Shown: positions 54,100-64,000 of the stretch, piece by piece | Layout: the number at the start of each line of letters is the position of its first letter | Position numbering within the stretch: the stretch's first letter is position 1 | NCBI GenBank assembly: GCA_034440635.1 | Contig: JAOTON010001526.1 | Location: forward strand, 1,559,001-1,623,000 | Length of the DNA: 64,000 nt | Reading direction: 5' to 3' | From: Lepas anatifera | Taxonomy: Eukaryota > Arthropoda > Thecostraca > Lepadidae | The notes under the pieces: generated by a model | Database searches by the model: none | What the model saw: the letters and a program-made list of their open reading frames with translations, nothing else | Told to the model about the DNA's origin: nothing | Position numbers and translations under genes: made by a program

Positions 54100-55622
54100 C
54101 CCCTGAACCCCGGTTCCTATGCCTATGCCGCCCAGGGGCCGCCAAATTATCTTGTAGGGCCCAAGGTCCAGACCATGGCTCAGGAGCCCAGATCAGTCAG
54201 CTCAGGGGGGCCAGGCCAGTGCATTGGCCTCGGGACCAGCTTATCAAAGGACTCCACCTAAGCACAGGGCCCCTAGAAGCTCAGCACAGGGGAGCCCCAT
54301 GTTAGCACAGAGTGCCAGATTGGCTTAGCGGCCCAGTTCAGCTCAGAGGTCCCCAGGTCGGCGTATGTAGGGTCTGAAAACAGCTCAAGGGGTTTGTTCA
54401 TGCTCACGGATCCCAGCTTAGCTCAGTGACGCTAAAAAGTTCAGGGACCCCAGACCAGCTCAGGGCCCTTGCTCAGCACAGGGAGCCCCGGATTAGCTTT
54501 GGAGGCCCAGCTCAGCTCAGGGGCTCCCAGATCGGCTGATATAGGGTCCCGTCTCAAACCAGCTCAGGGGCTCCATTCAAGCTCACGGCCCCAGCTTAGT
54601 CCAGGAACCCTAGAAGAGTTCAGGGGCCCCCATACCAGCTCAGAGGCCCCAGTTAAGCATAGAGGGTACCCAGATTAGCTTAGGGCCCCAGCTCAGCCCA
54701 GGGGCCCCAGACCAGTTCAGGGGCCGCCCAGTTAAGCACAGGGGTTCCCAGACTAGCTTAAGGCCTAGACTAGCTTTGGGGGCCCAGCTCAGCTCAGGGG
54801 TCCCCAGATCGGCCCGATATAGGGTCTCGTCTCATACCAGCTCAGGGAGCTCCATTCAAGCTCACGGCCCCCAGCTTAGCCCAGGGATCCTAGAAGAGTT
54901 CAGGGGCCCCATATCAGATCAGAGGCTCCAATTAAGCACATGGGTACCCAGATTAGCTTAGGGCCCCAGCTCAGCTTAGGGGGCCCAGGGTGGCTGATAT
55001 AGTCTCAGAATATCCCAATGGGCCCATTTAAGCTCACGGTCGCCAGGTCAATAGCTGTGAAGCCTTATAGGGAGACCTAGACCATTTCAGGGGCCCTCAG
55101 TGCAACACAGGGGCCCATATTGGCTCTGATGACCAGATTAGCTTAAGGGCCCGGATCAGCTCAGGGGCCCCTTGTCGGCATATATAGGGTTTCAGAACAG
55201 TTCAGGGTTCCAATTAAAGCCTATAACCCCAAGTTCAGGTCAGGGGCCCTATTACTGTGCAGGGGCCCCAGATAAGTTTAGGGTCTCCTGTGCAGCACAG
55301 GGGACCCAGATTAGCTCAGGGGACGATATTAACTTTTGCGGTCCCAGCTCAGCTCAGGGACTCCCAGGTTGGCGGATATTGGGTCTGGCGAACTCAAGGG
55401 GCCCCGTTCAAGGTCACGGCTCCTAGTTCAGCTTGGGGATCCTAGAACAGTTCATGCTGCCCAAAACATCTCAGTGGCGCTCAGTTCAGCTCAATGGACC
55501 CAGATTATCTTGTATGGCATCAGAGGCCAATTCAGGGGCCCCGAACAGCTCAGGGGACCTTAAAATGGACTCATAGGACCTCAGCGTAGTTCAAGGGCAC
55601 AGGTAAGTTCAAGGGGTTTCCG
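54100..55622. repeat. Degenerate CAGCTCAGGGGCCCC minisatellite, 1.5 kb
   Basis: Diverged units of about 20-24 bp built on GGCCCCAGCTCAGCTCAGGG. A longer period is visible: the phrase TCCCAGATCGGC...GATATAGGGTC recurs near 54515, 54800 and 54990. The array is bounded by direct repeats of about 60 bp (53999-54063 and 55625-55690; both contain TTTCTTG and GATATTACAGTTG-like text). Confidence 0.85.
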
Positions 55623-55690
55623 GGGCAAGCTATCGGGCGAGTTTGAGTTTCTTGCTTGATATTACAGTTGTTGATATTCTTATCTATAGC

Positions 55691-56489
55691 TTTCTATATC
55701 TATGGCTTTCATTTGTATCATTTCATTGTAAATATTATGTCTTTGTTTTACTTATTCGACTTGAGCTATAAGTGGGATGTATGTACCTGTTTCTCATTTA
55801 CATCAATAAATACAAATATAAATACAAATGACCACCATATGGATGGGTGGAAATCCCGGGGGTTAGGGGGTCAGGACCCCCATGGTTTTTGGGTCTCCCA
55901 TAGGCTTTGTATAGGGCTTGTAAGACCGTACCAGCGTTAACCCACCCAGAACCCCCTGGATCAAGAAGATATTTCCAGCCATGGCCATATGAAAGGATAT
56001 AACATAAAATCATATTGTTTCTAGCCATCATATAATCCTTTTGAATCCTAAACATGATCAGAAATAAGACTTAAAGGGTACTTTAACTCTCAGTTAATTG
56101 TCACGTGCATTTCGCGACTTCCCCTGGACACTCCCCTCCTTGTTTACACAGCCAGAACTACTTACCATTCCGCCTCAAATAATCATTTCAGCATTATAAA
56201 GTTCTAGTGTTGCACGCGCATAAAATGTCAGCTAGGCGTGTATGTCGCATGTTTCGTGTGTATTGTATAACTTATAGGTGCGTGTCAATGGAAAAAGTCT
56301 TGAAAAGCTGCATCATCTACCTTGATGCTGAAAGATACTAGGGACTCGAAATTGGTGGAAGCAATTTTGTCCGGAAGGCACATTCACACACCAAAATCAT
56401 TTGGCTAACTCGTACCCACTCATGTTTTCCCATACTATCGACACCGCACACTGCTCAAACACCTAACCCATATATCCAATACCCATCAA
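55691..56489. other. Non-coding DNA upstream of LINE
   Basis: Nothing recognised except a C/G-rich patch at 55855-55930. Confidence 0.35.
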
Positions 56490-58582
56490 ACCAATGCGCC
56501 ACGTGTGTCTGCGGAAACACAGTGCCTGATGCGACAGAGACGCACCGCTCTCAGTAGCGGTGACCGTGCCGAGTATGCGCGCTTGAACCGCCTCTGCCGA
56601 GCTGCCATCCGTGGCGACTGTGTGACAGTGTACACCAGAGAGATCAGTCAGGGACGGCGCGGTGGCTTGTGGCGTGTCCTTCGGCCGGTCATAGGGTGCA
56701 AACAACAGCAGTGTACTATACCGAGCATCACAGCTGATGCACTGAATGATTATTATGTCTCGATCGGGCCAACTACAGCGGCCAGTGTCCCACCAGCTAC
56801 TACTGTCGTGCCTACGTTTTTGCCTCGTGTTATGACTTGCTCTTTTAAAGTTCGACCCATTGACATTCAAACGCTTTGTATAACTTTAGCTTCCATGCGG
56901 CCTTCAAAATCCACAGGTGTTGATGGAGTCAGTATTTCACTGCTTCAAAAATGTTTCTTTGGGATTGGCTTTCCTCTGCTTGATATCATAAATTCTTCTT
57001 TGACAACCGGGTCTGTTCCAAAGGATTGGAAACATGCCCTGGTGACTCCTATCCCAAAAGGCAAGGTGGCTGCGGAGCCATCTGAAACTCGGCCAATATC
57101 AATCCTCCCGGCTATTACTAAATTGGTAGAACGTGTCGTGCAAAAACAACTATCTCATTACCTGGAAGACAACAAATTAATTTCTGATGCACAACACGGG
57201 TATAGAAAGCACCATTCTACCGAATCAGCTCTCCACGTGATCACTGACGTAGCTCTTCAGGCTATGCAAGAAGGTAAAATTTCAATTCTGGTACTCTTGG
57301 ATCTTTCGGAAATGTTTTGATGTAGTGCCGCACTCAAAATTACTTGATAAACTTAACCTTTACGGTATAGAAACCAGCTGGTTCCGCAGCTACCTTGAGG
57401 GCCACACCCAGCAAGTTCAGATGCGTGGTATCAAATCAAAAATTCGGGATAATAACATTGGTGTTTTCCAGGGAGGATCATTACCATGTTTGATGTACAT
57501 GCTGTATGCTAACGACCTGAGTTTGTGTGTCGGCAGCGATGTCACAGTCGTGCAGTACGCTGACGACACACAGGTTCTTGTCAGCGGCAAGAAAGGTAAT
57601 ATCCAGCAGGTCGTTACCCGCATCCAGGCTGCTCTGTGCTCCATGCACCAGTGGTTTTGTCAGAACGGCATGAAACTTAACGCCAAAAAAACAAAGATGT
57701 TAGTACTTGGTACACCAGCTATGCTGCGTGACATACCCCCAATTTCTTTAAATTTTTGCGGCACTACAATACCTGACTCCAGAGTTGTTCAGAACTTGGG
57801 CCTAAGCATCGATCGACATCTAAATTACCAATCACACATTGATGTTTTATCGCGTAAGTGTACCGGAGTTTTGTTAGCACTGAGTCATGCCAGACATGTT
57901 ATACCGCGAGCTGCCCTTAAGACTATCGTCGAGGCACTTGTTTTCTCCATTGTGCGTTACTGTTTATCTATATACGGCTCGTGTGGAAAAGTCCAGATCC
58001 ATCGGGTACAGAAAATTATCAACTTCGCAGCGCGTGTTGTGACCGGGCGCCGGCGTTATGATCATGTTTCGGATGCTGTTAAGCAGCTTGGCTGGCTCAC
58101 TGCCGAACTTCTAATCCAATACCACACTGCTACCGCTGTGAACCGAACTGTGGTGACGGGACTGCCTGCACACATCAGACAGACTTTTTGGACTGCGGGG
58201 GAGTGAGGTGCACAGCCACGACACCCGCAATGCCAGCGCGTGGACTCTGCCGCCGATACGCTCTGAGGTCGGTCGCCGCCGTTTGTGTTACAGAGGCGTA
58301 TCTATACTCAACCAAATTGGAATACGACCTGGTGCACCCCACTTTCGACAAGATCTGAGAGCGGTGCTGATACGCCGTGGTGCTGAATAGGGACGAACGT
58401 GCGCTTGATTTCTGGTTGGCAAATGATGCGAAGTGTCGATCGATATTGAATGTTTATCGCCATGCATGTGTGTATTTTAGGTTGTGATCCCTTTTTCCTC
58501 TTTATTTACAGTTTGACGTGGACAAGTGAAAAGCCCTTTGAAGTGGATCTTGTTTGAATAAATCTGAATCTGAATCTGAATC
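56490..58582 (+). mobile_element. Non-LTR retrotransposon RT region, frameshifted, with 3' tail
   Basis: Three consecutive frames. 56505-57320: pre-RT region (LMRQRRTALSSGDRAEYARL, LWRVLRPVIGCK) and RT fingers (RPSKSTGVDGVS, WKHALVTPIPKGK, TRPISILPAITKLVE, HGYRKHHSTESAL, LLDLSEMF). 57325-58206: palm and thumb (VVQYADDTQVLV, WFCQNGMKLNAKKTKMLVLG, HVIPRAALKTIVEAL). 58208-58390: C-terminus (VHSHDTRNA). One extra G near 57309 moves the frame inside 'DLSKCFDVVPH', and another change near 58200 moves it again. The PQGSxLGP block reads FQGGSLPCL. The 3' end is a (TGAATC)n tail at 58555-58582. Endonuclease is missing (5' truncation). Clade is Jockey/CR1-like; not resolved further. Confidence 0.85.
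58555..58582 (+). repeat. (CTGAAT)n 3' tail of LINE
   Basis: Four near-perfect hexamer copies (AATCTGAATCTGAATCTGAA) mark the 3' end of the retrotransposon at 56490-58582. Confidence 0.75.
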
Positions 58583-59127
58583 CACTCACGTGCACAGAAT
58601 GTCTCCTACACCTGTCCCCCTTCCCCAGTCCAACAGCAGGTACAACCATCACCATTCTCAACACCACATATGTAGGTTTTTTAATCTGCCACGCGACCCC
58701 TCCCCACCGAGCCTTGAACTCGGCGTCAGCTGTGACCAGCGTGACCTCTCTAACCTCTGCGCCCGCATGCAAGCGGCACCCAGCGGATGGCGGCCGCTGA
58801 TTGGTGGAGGTGCGTTCACTTGTATGGCGAGAAGTTCAGCGGGAATTTATCCAATGAAGTGATGGAGCTTAAACCATGAGCCAGGAAATGTATAGCGTAA
58901 AATTTTGCAAACATTCCTACCATAATTTCCTCTCTATTGGTTTGATTATTTGCTCAACCATCCAACACTGTGAGAAATTTTATTCATTTGTGCTCTATCT
59001 AATCCGGAATCACGGTCTGCTGGAGCATAAAATGGTGCCATGAAACCTTTTTTCAAAGAACATTTGAGCATGCTTGCTCTCATTAGATCCTCTTCCCAGC
59101 ATAATGCTAGCACAGGAAGAGTTAATG
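58583..59127. other. Spacer between two LINEs
   Basis: No coding sequence recognised. Confidence 0.35.
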
Positions 59128-62100
59128 TGAGGCCTGAAAATATCTAGCATTAATATTAATAGTATCACAGCCGAAAATAGAAGGGACGAGCTAGAAACAT
59201 TTGTGAGTCAAAACAACATAGGGGTATTTGGCCTTGTAGAAACTAAACTAGATGATTCTATCGACAGTTGTATGTATAACTTAAGTAACTTTCATAGCCC
59301 CCTTGCACGTCATAGAAATAGAAAAGGAGGAGGAGTCTTACTGTATTGTCATTCAACACTTGCCATTGTTAGACTTCCAGATTTAGAATTAGGTAACATT
59401 GAGTGGGTATGGGCGAAAATTAAACTGAAAGATATGCTCTTAATAGTATGTTGCACGTACATTCCTCCAAACTCAGACGCTCAAGCCCAAGAGCTATTTC
59501 TTGAATACTTAGCGGAAAGTGTAAATCAAGCAAAAGGATACAACCCAACATGCATAATAGTAATGGGGGATCTAAATGCTGGTAACATGTATTTAAAAAA
59601 CAAAAATGTACCCCATTCTCCACTGACACATTTTGAACGGAAATTAGAGGCAACAGCTGACTCTCTAGGACTATCTCAAGTAATTGAAGAGCCCACCAGA
59701 GTACAGGGAGAAACTCAAAATTTACGCGATTTGTGTTATGTTGACAACAAGCAAATAATATCCAATGGTGGTGTCCTGTCATCTTTTTCTGCGCTTGATC
59801 ATTTACCGGTCTATGTTTCAATTAAACAGAGAATTGCTGCCCCGCAGATACAGTATAAAACAATGTGGGATTATAGTAAGCTTGATGCACAACGACTGAC
59901 CAACATTCTCACGACGACAGACTGGCAGGACATACTAGACAAAGACATGAACACTGCAGTGAACTTGTTCACAAACACCCTAAAAAACGCGGCAGCAGAA
60001 ACAATTCCCTTAAAAACTATTACTTTCAAATCAAAAGACAAACCATGGATGACTAAGTCCCTTAAATCTGCGATGAGAAAACGAGACCGACTATTTAAAC
60101 AAGCAAAAACTATGCAGGCCCAGCATAAAGATCAAAATCATCCAGAGACAAAAATTGCCTGGCAAAGGTGGCGGTCGCAGAGAAACAAGGTCACAAACGA
60201 CACACGCCAAATTAAAAACCAATATATCCTTTTTGAAAACAAACCAACTCATTCAGTATAAAAGCAACCCTCACAAGTATCATTCTATCTTGCGAGAACT
60301 GACTGGCCGTAAAATTAAAAGTGAAATCCCCCTTTAGTGAGAGAAGATGGAACATTGATCAACGACGATGACCAGAAGGCCAACATGTTAAACAATTATT
60401 TTGCTTCCCAATCAACACTAGACATAGAAGAGCCCGAGACAATTATTACTGAGCCACCAGACTCCCCTGTCCCAGAAATTGCTCCCCTGGTGGTCACCGA
60501 ACGCGAAGTACTACATGAATTAAATAAGTTACAGCCCCATAAATCAACCGGTCCCGACGAGATCCCAACTAAACTATTAAAACTTACCGCAATCCTCATA
60601 GCTGACCCACTTACGAAGCTTTTCAACAAATCTCTTCAACTCGGTATTTTCCCGTCAGCATGGAAACTCGCCAATGTAAAACCTATTTTCAAAAATAAGG
60701 GGTCCCCATCCGACATTTCTTGCTATAGACCGATCAGCCTTCTATGCTGCCTATCTAAAGTTTTTGAAAAAGTTGTCTTCCGAAAAATATACAAACACTT
60801 GTCAGAAAATAGCCTCCTTACTGACAGACAAAGTGGATACCGTCCAGGACACAGTACGCACATGCAAGTATTTTATTTGACACACAAACTAAACGAGTCA
60901 TTAGATGAGGGACGAGACTTCACTGCAGTGTACCTTGACATCTCGCGCTACTTCGACAAAATTTGGCACAGAGGACTTTTAGAAAAATGCAAACGTGAAT
61001 TCGGACTGACTGCGGCTTTAGACTGGCTCACATCTTATCTCACGGACAGAAGACAACGTGTTAGCTTGCAAAATTCCACTTCGTCTACACTCTCACTAAA
61101 TGCAGGCTGTCCTCAGGGATCTGTTCTTGGCCCCCTCCTCGCCCTCCTCTACTTAAACTCCCTGACAAAACAAACGACCCACGACATACTTTGCTTCGCC
61201 GACGACACATCCTTGTATGCGGCTCATTCTACCGAAACATTCATCGCCACCCAAACCACACTTCAGGCAGACCTAGACAAAATATACAGTTACGGAAATA
61301 AATGGTTTATTACTTTTAATGCACTAAAGACAGTTCAGCAAACATTTTCTTTAAAAAAACAAACCACAAGTCCCAAAACTCACCTTTGGTGGTGAACCAG
61401 TACCAGTGGTGGAAAAACACAAACACCTAGGAATTACTCTTTCTCATGATTTAAAATTCAAAGAACACATAAATCAAATTATCAAAAAAGTAAATATAAC
61501 ATTAAGCCCAGTCTACCCTCTGGCAAAGTTTCTCCCAAGAACAATCTTAAATCAAATCTATACGACTTATGTAAGGCCCCACTTTGACTACTGCGACATT
61601 ATTTATGACGGACACATCACAGCAAACGACAAACTTAGACTCGAACGACTACAGAATAGAGCCGCCAGACTAGTGACAGGGACTCTCCTACGAACACCAA
61701 CGGATAAATTGACAAAAGACCTTGGATGGAGCTCACTTGAAACACGAAGGAAAATCAACAAAATTGTATTTTTTCATAATCCTCTAAATAGCCCCTCCGT
61801 ACCTCAATTTATACGCAACGTCGTTCCCGAAACAAGAGAAAATCATATGCCCAGAGCCTTAAGACATCCAGAAAGAATAACAGTACCGCGGCACAGAACA
61901 CTCGGCTTTAAAAAATCCTTTTTTCCGAACGCTATCGAACAATGGAACCTATTACCCCAAAATATACGAGATATTGCCTCTAAGAAGAAATTCAAAAACA
62001 AAATCAGACATATTTTAGGAACACCTCCTCCTCCTCTCTATTACTCTCTGGGCCAAAAGAAAGAAAACTATATTTTGACTAGATTGAGGGTAGGAATGAG

Positions 62101-62640
62101 CAAATTAAACGCACACCAGTTTCAAATACAAGCAACCGATACTCCCCACTGCGCTTGCGGCCATACAAAAGAGGATACACCCCACTACTTGCTTAACTGT
62201 CAACTATTTAACCACGCAAGAATGGCTATGTTTCAAGAAATAGATTCTGTAACCGGTATGAACATGAGCAACATAGATAAACAATCAAAACTAAACATCA
62301 TTCTTCATGGTTCTTTATTAAATAAGTCAAACTCTAGCAAAGTAACCCCAATCATATTCAAATATATTCATAAAACAAAACGCTTCGATTAACTGCTTCT
62401 GACCAGCCCGGGCCGGGCAGAGGTGGCGCTGCGTGGTCGGCACTCGGCGGCTTATGTACTTTGAGTGGCGGCACTGGGTGGTTCCCTCCGTGGTGGTGCG
62501 GCATGTCAGGAACCAAACCGTGCGAGCGGCGCCTTGTTTAAGCATTCGTGCTTTTGCGCCAATCGCGTACCATGTCTTATGTGTTTAAGTGTCAAATAGG
62601 AAAATACACGTCTGTCTGTCTGTCTGTCTGTCTGCCTTGA
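59128..62640 (+). mobile_element. Jockey-superfamily LINE with endonuclease and RT, near full ORF2
   Basis: Endonuclease (from about 59131, LKISSININSITAENRRDEL, then GVFGLVETKL; CCTYIPPNS; VMGDLNAG; SALDHLPV) with the catalytic E, D/N and D-H positions kept. RT at 60337-61395: HKSTGPDEIPTKLL, NVKPIFKNKG, YRPISLLCCLSK, SGYRPGHSTHMQ, VYLDISRYFDKIWH, CPQGSVLGPLLALLY, CFADDTSLYA. Thumb and C-terminus at 61406-62392 ending in a zinc-finger-like CACGHTKEDTPHYLLNC. Frames break near 60235, 60333 and 61385, so it is not active as read. No ORF1 upstream; an in-frame TGA precedes the endonuclease and no ATG is seen, suggesting 5' truncation. A (GTCT)n run at 62609-62634 may be the 3' end. Confidence 0.85.
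62609..62634. repeat. (GTCT)6 microsatellite
   Basis: Six tandem GTCT units; possibly the 3' tail of the LINE at 59128-62640. Confidence 0.85.
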
Positions 62641-64000
62641 CAGCATAAAATGATTCTCGGCTTCTAAACATAGTGGGAAGAAGCTTGATATGATACCAAT
62701 ATGGTGTTGCAAGTGGGATTTTTTATACCACAAAACATAATTTTACCATAGGTACGTGACCTATTCTAGCCGCGAAATTCAAAGAGGTATTAATATCCTC
62801 TTTAAAGTTTCATATTATACTAGGAGTCAATATATTCTGTCACGGGAAATAACCAGGAATATGGGAGCTTTAGCTGCAGAATCATTCGAATCCCCAGTGT
62901 ATTTTGATCCCAATTTAAAGCGTATCCGGAGATTGCGTGCGCGTGCTCCGACCCGCGATTGAGAAAACTTACTCGCCGTTTCGCGCCATCTTCAGTGTTC
63001 CTGCCATTGCACGCAGAGCTGGCCGCAAAGCTCTGGCGTCATGCGTGATCCGAACGAAATTTGAGAGGAATAGCTGACCCATTTCACTTTACGTTGGCAC
63101 GTGCTTCTACATTGATCCAACCCGGGTTTGAACCTGAGTGGCCTGAAGAAGCCTGAAGATGCTGCCTTTGGCATGGTGTACGGGAGAAGCCACACCGACA
63201 GACCTAGCGGTGATAACGGATCAAGAGGAGAAGGATTCCAGGATTAGACCAAGGTGCCAGATTCCCTTTAAGCTGAGTCTGATGACCGACAGACTCCGCT
63301 GAGAGGTAGTGAAAGTGAAAAGCATACGGGGGCTGCGATGGTTCAGGCATTTATTGTACTAGTGGCCAAAACCAGGGGTCCATGTGTGTCAGCTAGAGGA
63401 CGACAACATGGACTGAAGCCCCAAGTTTGGCCGCGCAGAACAACCCTTGCTATCCAAAGTTGATGAAGTAGTGAGAAGCATCTGTTACTGTTGGATTCAG
63501 CCACCTACGAGTCCTAAAGATCGTTTTAAGCTCACTTTGAGCACAGTTAGAAGCGCTTAACAAAAATTGGAAGGATTTTCACAGGAGCCTCTGAACGCAC
63601 GTCCATTGCTAAACAGAGGTAAGTCTCATTCTGTACAATATCATGTACAGAATGAAATTTTCTCAGCCATGACGGGATACTTTGAAGCAAAGATGTCTAC
63701 AATTATCTTTATATATCCAAAGTAAACGAGAGCTGCTATCTCTGACGACAGCGGTATGTGCTTGAATTGTAAGCCTGGACTGCTCCCGGGCGATATGGGA
63801 GATGATTGATCATTAAAGGCATTTCCCGTGTGTCCGAAAAACGGCGAACGTGATTGTTGTTTAATGTTTGTGTCCTAATACAAAGTTATGATTATGTTAT
63901 CTTTTCTAGAGGCTGAAGTAGGCTGCGGTAAACAAAATGGATTATCCTCATTATCATTAAACAAAGTTAATGTAATAGCGAGGCCACAACAGCAATGTAA
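62641..64000. other. Non-coding DNA to window end
   Basis: No coding sequence recognised. A TTAA-type right end (AAGGTGCCAGATTCCCTTTAA, about 63250-63271) matches the MITE at 19197-19660; no left partner was found. A palindrome TTCTGTACA-ATATCA-TGTACAGAA lies near 63630-63654. Confidence 0.4.

Overview
This is a metazoan nuclear window, most likely arthropod and plausibly crustacean. The evidence is spliced genes with GT-AG introns, no operons, abundant LINE, SINE and DNA-transposon debris, and a large receptor gene whose architecture resembles arthropod 'furrowed'. A recognisable FSIP1, a sperm-tail protein, would suit a lineage with flagellated sperm such as barnacles, but that is inference and I cannot name the species.

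Layout. 1-2.6 kb: minus-strand LINE debris. 3.86-5.94 kb (+): an intronless FSIP1-like gene with a poly(A) signal at 6680. 7.87-8.54 kb: a 42-bp minisatellite of 16 copies. 9.54-13.38 kb (+): a complete three-exon CISD3, a mitochondrial protein with two CDGSH iron-sulfur motifs. 15.49-48.26 kb (-): one 33-kb gene that I assembled exon by exon, ten exons and about 606 aa: signal peptide, sushi, galactose-binding/FTP-like domain, C-type-lectin-like domain, sushi, short stalk, membrane segment, and a tyrosine-motif tail. Its introns hold most of the repeats in the window and, on the opposite strand at 39.10-40.35 kb, a two-exon gene for a small secreted cysteine-rich protein. 49-64 kb: no host gene seen; the DNA is mobile elements, including two plus-strand non-LTR retrotransposons (56.5-58.6 and 59.1-62.6 kb) and an inverted pair of transposon-derived coding fragments (52.06-53.06 kb).

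Mobile DNA is defined by visible ends. There are six short hAT-like MITEs with 8-bp target duplications, three TTAA-flanked elements of 0.8-1.2 kb that are unusually rich in AGGTCA half-sites, another TTAA MITE, a 2.4-kb element with GGGGAGAGTGGGGAGA ends, a 2.5-kb element with arms of about 0.8 kb in inverted orientation, and tRNA-like SINEs.

The most unusual signals lie in the lectin-receptor gene. Two of its splice donors sit at the edge of tandem arrays whose units each recreate a donor-like sequence; in one, the 33-bp unit keeps the reading frame open and could add 11-residue stalk repeats. Gene models were made by reading splice sites and phases by eye; no alignment or expression data were available.
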